Below, one piece after another: positions 18,546-25,591 of a stretch of DNA of 47,265 nucleotides. Position numbers and translations under genes: made by a program. Positions within the stretch are counted from its first letter, which is position 1, and each line of letters opens with the position of its first letter. Source of the stretch: Terriglobia bacterium (GTDB lineage Bacteria > Acidobacteriota > Terriglobia > Acidiferrales > UBA7541); the NCBI GenBank assembly GCA_020073585.1, contig JAIQEV010000027.1:1-47265 (forward strand). The letters run 5' to 3'. Below the pieces are notes generated by a model that did not search any database, was not told where the DNA came from, and saw only the letters and a program-made list of their open reading frames with translations.

Positions 18546-18585
18546 AATTAACGCAGAGACACAGAGGACACAGAGAAGAAAACCG
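18546..18585. repeat. Interspersed repeat, family G (copy 1)
   Basis: This starts AATTAACGCAGAGACACAGA and ends with GAAGAAAACCG, an intergenic repeat type seen in many environmental genomes. A second copy follows 25 bp later and carries an inserted hairpin. Confidence 0.65.
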
Positions 18586-18608
18586 GCGGTGACGGAAAGA
18601 AGAGAAAG

Positions 18609-18669
18609 AATTAACGCGGAGGCGCTCCGATAGGATCGGAGCAAGCTCCGGGCGCAGAGAAGAAAACCG
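18609..18669. repeat. Interspersed repeat, family G (copy 2, interrupted)
   Basis: The sequence has the same ends as copy 1 (AATTAACG and CGCAGAGAAGAAAACCG), but the middle contains a hairpin GCTCCGAT-AGG-ATCGGAGC at 18624-18642 that copy 1 lacks. Confidence 0.6.
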
Positions 18670-18715
18670 AGGATTTCGGGTAGCAGAGTTCAGCTTAAAC
18701 AAGCGCTTTGAGTCG

Positions 18716-19801
18716 CTACTTCGCATTTTTGGCCACGTAGTCTGCCAGCCAGTCGCCTACGGCGGCGGTCTTGAGCGCGCCGCCGAGGTCGGGGGTGACT
18801 TTGTTTTCGCGCAGGGCGGCGCGGACAGAGTCCTTCAAGAGGGCGGCCTCGTCTTTCCAGCCGAGGAAATCGAGCATCATGCCGGAGGTGAGGACGGACC
18901 CGAGAGGGTTGGCGACGCCCTTTCCGGCGATGTTGGGGGCGGAGCCGTGGACGGGCTCGAAGAGCGACGTAGCGCCGGGGTGGATATTGCCGGAGGGAGC
19001 CAGGCCCAGGCCGCCGGCGAGCTGCGCGCCGAGGTCGCTGATAATGTCACCGAAGAGGTTGCAGGTGACGATGACGTCGAACTGGGAGGGGTCGCGGACG
19101 ATCTCCATGGCCAGGGTGTCAATGTACAGGTGGCGGGATTCGATCTCCGGGTACTCCTGGCGAACCTCCTTGAAGACGCGCTGCCAGAGGTCGTGGGCGA
19201 AAGTCATGGCGTTGGATTTGTCGCTCATGCACAGGCGCTTGAGGTTGTGCCAGCGGGCGTGCTCGAAGGCGTAGCGGATGATGCGCTCGACGCCCTTGCG
19301 GGTGTTCATGTCCTCCTGGACGGCGACTTCGTCGGGGGTGCCCTTTTTGAAGAAGCCGCCGACGCCGACGTAGAGGCCTTCGGTGTTTTCGCGGAAGACG
19401 ATGAGGCGGAGGTCGCGCTCGGAGCGGTTGCGGAGCGGGGTGAGGCGGTCGTGGAGGAGCTCGACGGGGCGGGCGTTGACGTAGAGATCGAGCTTGAAGC
19501 GCAGGCCGAGGAGGATGTCGGCGGCGTGCTGGTTGGAGGGCACGCGGGGATCGCCGAGGGCGCCGAAGAGGATGGCGTCGAATTCGTCGCGCAGCATCTC
19601 GACGGCGCCGGGGGGCAGGGTCACGCCTTCGCGGAGGAACTTGTCGGCGCCCCAGTCGAGGTCCACGAACTCCATGGGGCGATTGACGGCGGCGCGCAGG
19701 ACCTTGACCGATTCGGGGGTCACTTCCCTGCCGATGCCGTCGCCGGGGAGAACCGCGATGCGGGCTGCCGGACCGCCTTTGCGCAGAGGGATGTTGGCCA
19801 C
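18716..19801 (-). CDS. Isocitrate/isopropylmalate dehydrogenase family protein
   Basis: The 361-residue enzyme has the beta-decarboxylating dehydrogenase fold: ARIAVLPGDGIGREVTPES at the N-terminus, the RENTEGLYVGVGG phosphoserine-loop region, KSNAM, the metal and substrate aspartates in NLFGDIISDLGAQLAGG, and the NAD-site HGSAPNIAGKGVANP. It is NAD-type (no isocitrate dehydrogenase phosphorylation loop). The family includes 3-isopropylmalate, tartrate/malate and homoisocitrate dehydrogenases. The LYVNARPVELL stretch is shared by several of these, so the substrate is open. No leuC, leuD or leuA is nearby. The GTG start at 19801 has a perfect GGAGG 8 bases upstream. Gaps on both sides are long, so it is a single-gene unit. 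Confidence 0.85.
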   Translation of the reverse strand: MANIPLRKGGPAARIAVLPGDGIGREVTPESVKVLRAAVNRPMEFVDLDWGADKFLREGVTLPPGAVEMLRDEFDAILFGALGDPRVPSNQHAADILLGLRFKLDLYVNARPVELLHDRLTPLRNRSERDLRLIVFRENTEGLYVGVGGFFKKGTPDEVAVQEDMNTRKGVERIIRYAFEHARWHNLKRLCMSDKSNAMTFAHDLWQRVFKEVRQEYPEIESRHLYIDTLAMEIVRDPSQFDVIVTCNLFGDIISDLGAQLAGGLGLAPSGNIHPGATSLFEPVHGSAPNIAGKGVANPLGSVLTSGMMLDFLGWKDEAALLKDSVRAALRENKVTPDLGGALKTAAVGDWLADYVAKNAK

Positions 19802-19875
19802 GGAGAGAGCCTCCTGAAGTGTGGGAAATGAGTCAGGGCGCACGCTAACATGCGCACTGGCGGGCGTCAATCGGC

Positions 19876-19935
19876 GGGGAAAGTGACTGGTGACTGGGGG
19901 AAAGTGACTGGTGACTCGTGACTTGTTACTCGTGG
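19876..19935. repeat. Degenerate tandem repeat of GTGACTGGTGACT
   Basis: The phrase GGGGAAAGTGACTGGTGACT occurs twice in a row, followed by decayed copies (GTGACTTGTTACTCGTG). It lies upstream of the dehydrogenase gene. Confidence 0.6.
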
Positions 19936-20398
19936 GTGGGGAGAGTCGGACAGGCCCGAGATGGCCGGGGCGAGCGAGGTGCAGGGAGCGGCGGGGAGTC
20001 TGAAGGAGAGCAAACTTCAAGTACTGGTTTAGAATTCTGACTGGATGCCCTACCCCCACCCCGGGTGTTTTTGCAAAGAGTGCGTATTGGCTTGATTTTA
20101 GGAGAGTTGCGGCGCGCTCCTGTTTTTGGAAGAGCGTAAGAGTGTGAAAAGAAAGGAGGTAAAGAGGTAAGGAAGTACCGAGGCAATGAGTGCAGAGGGG
20201 ACGCGGAGGAGGAGGGAGTGGGGTTGCGAGCGGATTTCGAACGCTGGATTGACGTGACACAAAGAAGGATAGCAGATAGGTTACGTTATTTCAAGTGATT
20301 ACTGAGCGGTATTCGAATGGGCTGTGGAAAAGTGTTCGAATGCCCGGCTGCGCTGTGCAGGCGAAAACGAGAGCGGTGCTGGGGCTTGGATCGAAGAA

Positions 20399-20420
20399 CA
20401 CAGACTGAAGTCTGTGCTAC
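20399..20420. repeat. Hairpin repeat, family C (copy 1)
   Basis: CACAGACT-GA-AGTCTGTG forms an 8-bp perfect stem with a GA loop and is followed directly by CTAC. Related elements are at 21084, 21329 and 22243. Confidence 0.65.
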
Positions 20421-20504
20421 TGAAGAGAAGGGCCACCCAAATCCGTCTTAGGGCTTTACGTCTGGGCTAACACTTGGCGACAGCGAGAGGCTTCTAGTTG
20501 GGCC

Positions 20505-21019
20505 TTAGTCGCCCAACCTATAGCCACGACCGTGCGGGATGAGCAGCACTCCCGAATCACTCTCGAACCGCCCCAACAGGAGACGATAGGGCTTTGGCCG
20601 TGGTGGACCGTAAGAGAGGCCTGAGTATTTGAGGTCAAGACCTGATTTCATAAAAGCCGGAAAAGCTGTTCTTGCTTTAAAGGGTCCGTTGAACACGACG
20701 AGCGCGAAGTTCTCTCTTGCTTCGAGCGGTCAATCACTACTACAGCAAAGTCTCTCACGCCATCACCGTTGAAATCGCCGGTCGCAGTGTACGGATGATA
20801 GTCTGGCACGGGCTTCCACGCTCCACCTGACCCAACTCTCATCTGCTTAATGTCGTCTGCGCAGTCGCAGTCTTCATCCGTGGCGACACGATATTCCGGG
20901 TGTCGAGTCAGCCAACTTTCCAGGACCTTTTTCTCTTCCGCTGTCAATGTGTGGCCACCCCAGGCTGGCACAACCAGCACAAGACAGGCCATCAGAAGAA
21001 ACAGCCATTTGGTAACCAA
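20505..21019 (-). pseudogene. Small secreted protein with FG-GAP/EF-hand-like motif, frameshifted
   Basis: The first frame starts at a TTG (21019) with GGAGG 8 bases upstream. It gives a signal peptide (MVTKWLFLLMACLVLVVPAWG) and then HTLTAEEKKVLESWL. A calcium-loop-like motif follows (GDFNGDGVRDFAVVVID). Just after that motif (about 20721-20729) the sense continues only in another frame (EARENFALVVFNGPFKART, on to RGYRLGD and a stop at 20505). One missing base explains this. The intact protein would be about 170 residues. It may be a real pseudogene or a sequencing error; the codon pattern and protein sense stay good on both sides, which suggests a recent event. Function unknown; probably exported. 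Confidence 0.6.
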
Positions 21020-21083
21020 CGTTCGTTCCTCCAAGGGACGGCAACGCACGGCGAGAGGATAGCACTATTTGAAAAAGAGAATC

Positions 21084-21107
21084 CCGCCCTCTGAAGAGGG
21101 CGGTTAC
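21084..21107. repeat. Hairpin repeat, family C (copy 2)
   Basis: CCGCCCTCT-GA-AGAGGGCGG forms a 9-bp perfect stem with the same GA loop as copy 1, followed by TTAC. Confidence 0.65.
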
Positions 21108-21130
21108 AGCACCACACGCCGAGGCGAAAG

Positions 21131-21173
21131 CGAAGAGAGATTCCTCACTCCGCGGACTCCGTTCGGAATGACG
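21131..21173. repeat. Interspersed repeat, family A (copy 2)
   Basis: CGAAGAGAGATTCCTC at the left and CGTTCGGAATGACGG at the right match the ends of the other family A copies. Confidence 0.7.
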
Positions 21174-21328
21174 GCGTTGGCGGGTGGCGCAGCGTGTGTG
21201 CGCTGCATCGCGGTCTTTCTTGATGACATAGCCACGGCGAGAGGATGGCACTTCTGCAATTCATCGGGGAGTTGTGAGACGGGGTGGGCAGGGTAAAGGG
21301 GCGGGGCGTGTCGACGGGAGGATGAAGA

Positions 21329-21352
21329 GCACAGCCAGGTTGGCTGTGCCAC
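21329..21352. repeat. Hairpin repeat, family C-like (copy 3)
   Basis: GCACAGCCA-GGT-TGGCTGTGC forms a 9-bp perfect stem followed by CAC. The stem sequence differs from the other copies, but the layout is the same. Confidence 0.55.
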
Positions 21353-21476
21353 AAGGGCAATGGCCGGGCTGGTGTCGCTCGGGCGGGTGCCCACGGCTAA
21401 GGTTTTAGCAGGCTGCGGGGAAAAGGCTGAATACAGGAGCAGCGGCTGAGTTCAGGCGGACAACGCATTGAATACA

Positions 21477-21525
21477 AGATGCCGGGCTCCCGAGCGGGTC
21501 GGGATAAATTCCGCCCGGCATCTAC
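21477..21525. repeat. Nested inverted repeat, family D (copy 1)
   Basis: The outer stem AGATGCCGGGC / GCCCGGCATCT (11 bp) encloses TCCCGA...TCGGGA and ATTCC, followed by AC. The copy at 31540 has the same core but a different outer stem. Confidence 0.65.
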
Positions 21526-21552
21526 ATAGTCGAGAGAAAGGAGAGCAGCCAG

Positions 21553-22101
21553 TTAAGGCTTGGGCAGCGGGCTATTGGTGTTTGGCGGGGGGATGAGGGG
21601 GGCGGGGCGGGGCGCGGGGAATTCGGCTTCGTGGAGATTGCTGAGCAGCCAGCGGCCGTTTTGCTTGGTCAAGACGGCGATCAGCAGGCCTTTGCGGTCG
21701 GGGAGGTCCGAGCCGTCAGGCGCTTTGGTGCCGGAGATGAGGGTATCGGCGTCGAGGAGGGCCACCTGGGGTGTGAAGAAGCGAATGCTGCGCACCGTGT
21801 CGGCGCGGTGCGCGGAGCGGAGAATGCCGGTGAAGAGAGCCGAGAGGCGCTCTTCGATGGCTTTGCGGCCATGGAGGAGAATTCCGTACATATTCGTTAG
21901 ATCGCCGTCTTCGGCAAAGGCCAGGGCCATGGCGTGCGCGTCGTGGCGGCTGAAATTCGCGGAGAAATCGGCGATGACCTGCTGGATCGCGGCGGAGTCG
22001 GCGTCCGCGGGCTTCGCGGGAGCCTGCGCCTGGGCGGGCGGAAGCGAGAAAAAAAGGAATAGAGCAACCGCCAGCGTTGCGATCCTGCGCGTCGAAGCCA
22101 T
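21553..22101 (-). CDS. Secreted SnoaL-like / SgcJ-EcaC type protein
   Basis: The 182-residue product has a signal peptide (MASTRRIATLAVALFLFFSLPPAQAQA) followed by a domain of about 125 residues. The domain starts AAIQQVIADFSANFSRHDAHAMALAF and includes AEDGDLTNMYG and KQNGRWLLSNLHEAEF. This is the NTF2-like cone fold of the SgcJ/EcaC/DUF4440 group, proteins of mostly unknown role that bind small molecules. The C-terminal 20 residues are proline-rich. The ATG at 22101 has GGAGG 5 bases upstream, better than the longer in-frame option. It is flanked by repeat-rich gaps, so it is probably transcribed alone. Confidence 0.75.
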   Translation of the reverse strand: MASTRRIATLAVALFLFFSLPPAQAQAPAKPADADSAAIQQVIADFSANFSRHDAHAMALAFAEDGDLTNMYGILLHGRKAIEERLSALFTGILRSAHRADTVRSIRFFTPQVALLDADTLISGTKAPDGSDLPDRKGLLIAVLTKQNGRWLLSNLHEAEFPAPRPAPLIPPPNTNSPLPKP

Positions 22102-22436
22102 GGCGCCCTCCAGGGATGGGATCACGTGAGGCAAGGTGACCCAGTGTCGGCTGCGGGATCATACAACGGTTCAGCGAGGAGGAAGAGTTAACAGATCAAA
22201 GTCGACAGTTAACAGTTGAAAGTTGAGAAAGGAAAGAGGGATGCCGGCCTAAAGGCGCGGCGCTACAGTGGTCCACGCCTGCGCTTCCATCGAGGGGTAT
22301 CCCGACACTGCGCACGCATCGAGCCCGGGCCGCCCGCCGGTGAAAATCCAAGGACAAAGAGAGATTTCCCGGCGGCTTCGGCACCTCGAAAGGACTCGAT
22401 TAAGCCGCAGGTGATGGCGCGTTGTGGAATGGCGGG
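22102..22436. other. Intergenic region with low-complexity and hairpin repeats
   Basis: In these 335 bases the stretch 22186-22228 repeats GTTAACAG/GTTGAAAG-like words (a type of intergenic filler found in many genomes). A family C-like hairpin lies at 22243. Nothing else is recognised. Confidence 0.5.
22243..22266. repeat. Hairpin repeat, family C-like (copy 4, imperfect)
   Basis: GCCGGCCT-AA-AGGCGCGGC gives an imperfect stem and is followed by GCTAC, the same tail as copy 1. Confidence 0.5.
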
Positions 22437-24383
22437 TTAGCGGGGATGGTCCTGGCAGAAATTCTGGCAGATGGCGTGGGCTACGTAGCCGGCGGCGGTG
22501 GCGAAAGCGCGTCCGGGGTAATCCACCACCGCGGAGCTGGGGTCCAAACCTTCGGAGACGATTCCGCCGTCCCAGCCGCTGGTACGGAGTATCTTCAGGG
22601 CCCGTTCGCGGCCGCGCGTCAGAGCCAAATGATCGGCGATACTCCAGGAGGTGGTGATGGGCAGGCGGTAACTGCCGGGCAGGCCGGAGGGGCGATCCGA
22701 GTACGAGAACTGGTAGCTCTGGGAATGGAGCCAATCGTAGGTACGGAGGAACACCGGGTCGTTCTCGGAGACGAAGCCCAGAGCGGGGAGCTTCATCAGC
22801 GAGCCGGGAGGAACGTCGGCAAAGAGGGGATTCTTGCCGTCGGTTGCGCAGACGAAGATCGAACCAGAGGAGCCGGGGGCCTGATCCGAGAGGCTGTAGT
22901 GCAGGATCGCTTTTTTGAGGGCCTCGGCGCGCTGGGTCATTTCCTGTGCGCTGGAGGGATCCCGCAAGCGCTCGAAAAGCGCGGCGAGGTCGAGCAGCGC
23001 GCGCCAACACAAGACATTGTCGTAGGTCAAAAACGGCTTCTTCTGGTATTCGTCCTGGGAGTCCTGCAGCGTGGAATAGAGGCCGGTTTCCGGGTCGCGA
23101 CGGGCCAGGAGGCGGTCGCGCAGCAGCAACAGCGCGGCGCGATGGGAGGCCAGAAAGGCCTCGTCGCCGGTGCGCCGGACGTATTCCGAGAGGGCCACAA
23201 GCGGCGCCGACGCCTCATCCAACTGGAATCCGTCCTCCAAAACCACGCCGTCAATGAAGCGGCTGTGGATGCCGGTGTTGCGCAGTTGGGTGGTGAAGGC
23301 GTACTCGAGGGCTTCCCGCGCCAAAGAGGGGTCGATGTCCAGGAGTCCGGGGAAGCTCCAGAGCATGGCATCACGGTCCCAGTAGGCCGCGGAAACGTAA
23401 TACAGCGGGCTGCGGGAAGTGACGCCGACAAACTGTTCGGTGTCCATGGTCCGGCCCCAGGCGTACAGCGCGGTGAACAGGAAATTGCGGTTCATCAGGA
23501 GATCCAGGTCCGCTTGCCCCGTGGTCCGGGTGCGCTGGCGGCACCACTCGGCGGCTTGCGCGATGAGCGCGGCGGCGCCGTTGCGGTCGAGCTGTTCCCA
23601 GAGAGCTTTGGCGTTATGCGGGGCGCTGAACTCCTCGAGGCCCGCGCCCAGCACGAAATCCGCTTCGGCTGTTTCGCCGGCGCCGAGGTCCACGCTGCGC
23701 TGGGTGTCGAGGGCCGGCGAGAGCGTCAGCGGCGGTACGGCCACCTGGGCGACGGAGCCGCGATGGATCAGGGACCAGGCAAACTGCGTGTCGTGAGTGA
23801 CGAAGCTGAAGACCTCCGCGGCATCCACCCAGGGGGCCGCGCCAATCGTGCGCGTCCCGCGCAATTCCACGGGCGTGTAGGTGACGCGATTCAAGGCGCC
23901 CCACGAGGCTTTCACGCCCAGCGTGGCGGCGGCCGCCGCAGTGCGCCGGTTGGTCAGGGTCATGTGCAAAAAGGCCGCGCGCGCTCCCGGGGGCGCGCAA
24001 TAGGTCAGAGTGACCTCGACGCCATCCACGGTCATGCGCGCCACGGGAATCCAGAATTCGAGCAACTCCCATTGCAGGTTCCGCAGGGGAAGGTTCTTGC
24101 CGTTCAGCCGGAAGTACGGCTGCAGGACCGGAGTGCCGCGCTCCCCGAGGACTTCCAGCAATCCCCGGTCGCGCATGGAGAGCACGTTAAAGCTGGTGAG
24201 CGCGCCATCGGCCGCGCGGATGGTGGGGAGGGCGATCCACTCATTGCCCGTAGCGATGACGTCATCGGGCTTGACGGGCAGGGGAATATGCCGGGGAACA
24301 GCGGCAGCGAGAAGCATCTGCGCCGACAGAGAAAGAATCAGGAGAGCGAAAAACTTCAGGAAGCTTGGGAATGTCTGCCGCAT
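22437..24383 (-). CDS. Exported six-hairpin glycosidase superfamily protein
   Basis: The 648-residue protein has a signal peptide (residues 1-27, ending LLAAA), a beta-sandwich N-terminal part (about 40-290) and an alpha/alpha toroid C-terminal part (about 300-640). Toroid landmarks are SAAYWDRDAMLWSFPGLL, RFIDGVVLEDGFQLDEASAP and WSIADHLALTRGRERAL, with acidic residues that could act as catalytic pair (DRD and EDGFQLDE). The architecture resembles GH63, GH125 and related (alpha/alpha)6 families, but I cannot place it in one. It should act on a carbohydrate in the periplasm or outside. There is no linked transporter or second glycosidase, so the substrate is unknown. Confidence 0.7.
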   Translation of the reverse strand: MRQTFPSFLKFFALLILSLSAQMLLAAAVPRHIPLPVKPDDVIATGNEWIALPTIRAADGALTSFNVLSMRDRGLLEVLGERGTPVLQPYFRLNGKNLPLRNLQWELLEFWIPVARMTVDGVEVTLTYCAPPGARAAFLHMTLTNRRTAAAAATLGVKASWGALNRVTYTPVELRGTRTIGAAPWVDAAEVFSFVTHDTQFAWSLIHRGSVAQVAVPPLTLSPALDTQRSVDLGAGETAEADFVLGAGLEEFSAPHNAKALWEQLDRNGAAALIAQAAEWCRQRTRTTGQADLDLLMNRNFLFTALYAWGRTMDTEQFVGVTSRSPLYYVSAAYWDRDAMLWSFPGLLDIDPSLAREALEYAFTTQLRNTGIHSRFIDGVVLEDGFQLDEASAPLVALSEYVRRTGDEAFLASHRAALLLLRDRLLARRDPETGLYSTLQDSQDEYQKKPFLTYDNVLCWRALLDLAALFERLRDPSSAQEMTQRAEALKKAILHYSLSDQAPGSSGSIFVCATDGKNPLFADVPPGSLMKLPALGFVSENDPVFLRTYDWLHSQSYQFSYSDRPSGLPGSYRLPITTSWSIADHLALTRGRERALKILRTSGWDGGIVSEGLDPSSAVVDYPGRAFATAAGYVAHAICQNFCQDHPR

Positions 24384-24519
24384 ACAATTTTGCCGGGAAT
24401 TTCCTTTGGGACCGCGAAAACGGGAGTCATTCTACACCCATCTCTCCTGCCGGCGACGTGGTAAAACGATTTTTCTGTGACAGTAGCGGGCATGACTGAT
24501 GCGAAGAAGGACGGGCACG

Positions 24520-24540
24520 GCCCCGGCTGCTGCCCGGGGC
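24520..24540. repeat. Hairpin repeat, family E (copy 1)
   Basis: GCCCCGG-CTGCTGC-CCGGGGC lies just beyond the eamA stop. The second copy (24874) lies inside eamA and differs only at two positions that pair with each other. Confidence 0.6.
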
Positions 24541-24564
24541 GTGCGTACCGTGCCCCAACGGGGA

Positions 24565-25587
24565 TTATTCGGCGGGGGCGGCGGAGCGGTCCGAACTGCT
24601 GGCCGGGGCGCGGGCGGATTCTACGGTGTAGACGCCGAGGAGGACGACGGCGGCGCCGAGGAATTCGCCGCGGGTGGCCTGCTCGCCGAGCCAGAGAATG
24701 CCGAGGATGGTGGCGGAGACGGGGAGGAGATAGGTGAAGGCGCTGACCTGGGAGGCGGGCATGAAGCGCAGGAGCCAGTAGTAGAAGAGATAGGCGATGA
24801 CGGAACCGAAGACGGCCATGTAGGCGGTGGCGGCCCAGGTCTGCCAGGGGATGGCGCGCCAAGCGGCGGCGGGGCCCCGACTGCTGTCCGGGGCGAAGCC
24901 GAGGCGGCGGGCTTCGAAGAGGGCCAGGGGGAGAACGAAGAGGGCGCCGGCGAAGTGGTTGTAGGCGGTCATGGTGAGGGCGTCGTAGCGGCCGGCGACG
25001 CGCTTGCCGAGGACGGCGTAGATGGAGAAGCCGACGGAGCCGCAGAGGGTGATGAAGTCGCCGTGGAGGGTCGGGGAGTGCGTGGAGATGCCGCTCTTCC
25101 CGGCCATGAGGGTGACGCCGGCGAGGGCGATGGCCATGCCGCCGGCCTTGCGCCAGGTCCAGCGCTCGAGGCGCAGGAGGACGGCGAGGACCAGGATGTA
25201 GATGGGGCCCATGCCGACGATGACCGAGGCATGGGTGACGGAAGTGTAGTGCAGGCCGGCGGTGAAGCAGATCTGGTTGACCACGACGCCGAAGAAGCCG
25301 AGATAGGCGAAAGTGGCGTAATCGCGCAGGGAGAAGCGGCGGCGGCGGGCGGCGGCGGCTTCGGCGAAGGCGGGGAGGCGGAGGCAGAAGAGATAGGTGG
25401 GGAGCATGGCCAGGCCGGCGAAGACGACGCGGAAAGAGCCCATGGTCAGCGGGGAGAGGTGGCGCAGGCCGATCTTAGCGGCGATGAAGTTGACGGCCCA
25501 GATGGCGACGATGAGGGCGACGGAAAAGACGATGAAGGCGCGGCCGGGCGCGGACTTTGCGGGCGAAGGGGCCGAGGAGGAGTTCAC
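24565..25587 (-). CDS. EamA/DMT family transporter
   Basis: The 340-residue protein has ten hydrophobic segments in two five-helix EamA repeats. Landmarks are VAIWAVNFIAAKIGLRHLSP near the start, VIVGMGPIYILVLAVLL at the end of the first repeat, and LLPVSATILGILWLGEQ in the second. The family exports amino acids and other metabolites. The GTG start at 25587 is only 4 bases after the racemase-like gene stop, so the two are cotranscribed. The loop between the repeats contains APDSSRGPAAAW, which is encoded by a family E hairpin, apparently inserted in the coding sequence. The C-terminal tail is Ser/Ala-rich. In this operon it may export or import the amino acid handled by the racemase. Confidence 0.88.
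   Translation of the reverse strand: MNSSSAPSPAKSAPGRAFIVFSVALIVAIWAVNFIAAKIGLRHLSPLTMGSFRVVFAGLAMLPTYLFCLRLPAFAEAAAARRRRFSLRDYATFAYLGFFGVVVNQICFTAGLHYTSVTHASVIVGMGPIYILVLAVLLRLERWTWRKAGGMAIALAGVTLMAGKSGISTHSPTLHGDFITLCGSVGFSIYAVLGKRVAGRYDALTMTAYNHFAGALFVLPLALFEARRLGFAPDSSRGPAAAWRAIPWQTWAATAYMAVFGSVIAYLFYYWLLRFMPASQVSAFTYLLPVSATILGILWLGEQATRGEFLGAAVVLLGVYTVESARAPASSSDRSAAPAE
24874..24894. repeat. Hairpin repeat, family E (copy 2, inside eamA)
   Basis: GCCCCGA-CTGCTG-TCCGGGGC keeps the length and core of copy 1. The G-C pair next to the loop in copy 1 is A-T here. Confidence 0.6.
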
Positions 25588-25591
25588 GGGA

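Larger units (their letters stand above)
19802..20504. other. Long intergenic region with low-complexity and hairpin repeats
   Basis: These 703 bases hold a GTGACTGG-type tandem repeat near 19876-19935, a purine-rich stretch near 20145-20180 (GGTAAAGAGGTAAGGAAGTA-like), and a hairpin of family C at 20399. No reading frame here has a credible start or resembles a known protein. No tRNA was found. Confidence 0.5.
21020..21552. other. Long intergenic region rich in inverted repeats
   Basis: These 533 bases contain a family C hairpin at 21084, a family A repeat at 21131, another family C hairpin at 21329 and a family D element at 21477. No gene is supported. The frames that cross it are made of repeat sequence. 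Confidence 0.6.

Noticed and set aside
20399-21525. CRISPR array
   Set aside because: The repeats are hairpins with different stems and irregular spacing. There are no identical direct repeats with spacers and no cas genes.
22196-22384. A 62-codon minus-strand frame downstream of the glycosidase gene
   Set aside because: It ends in repeat-derived sequence and has no ribosome site or family similarity.
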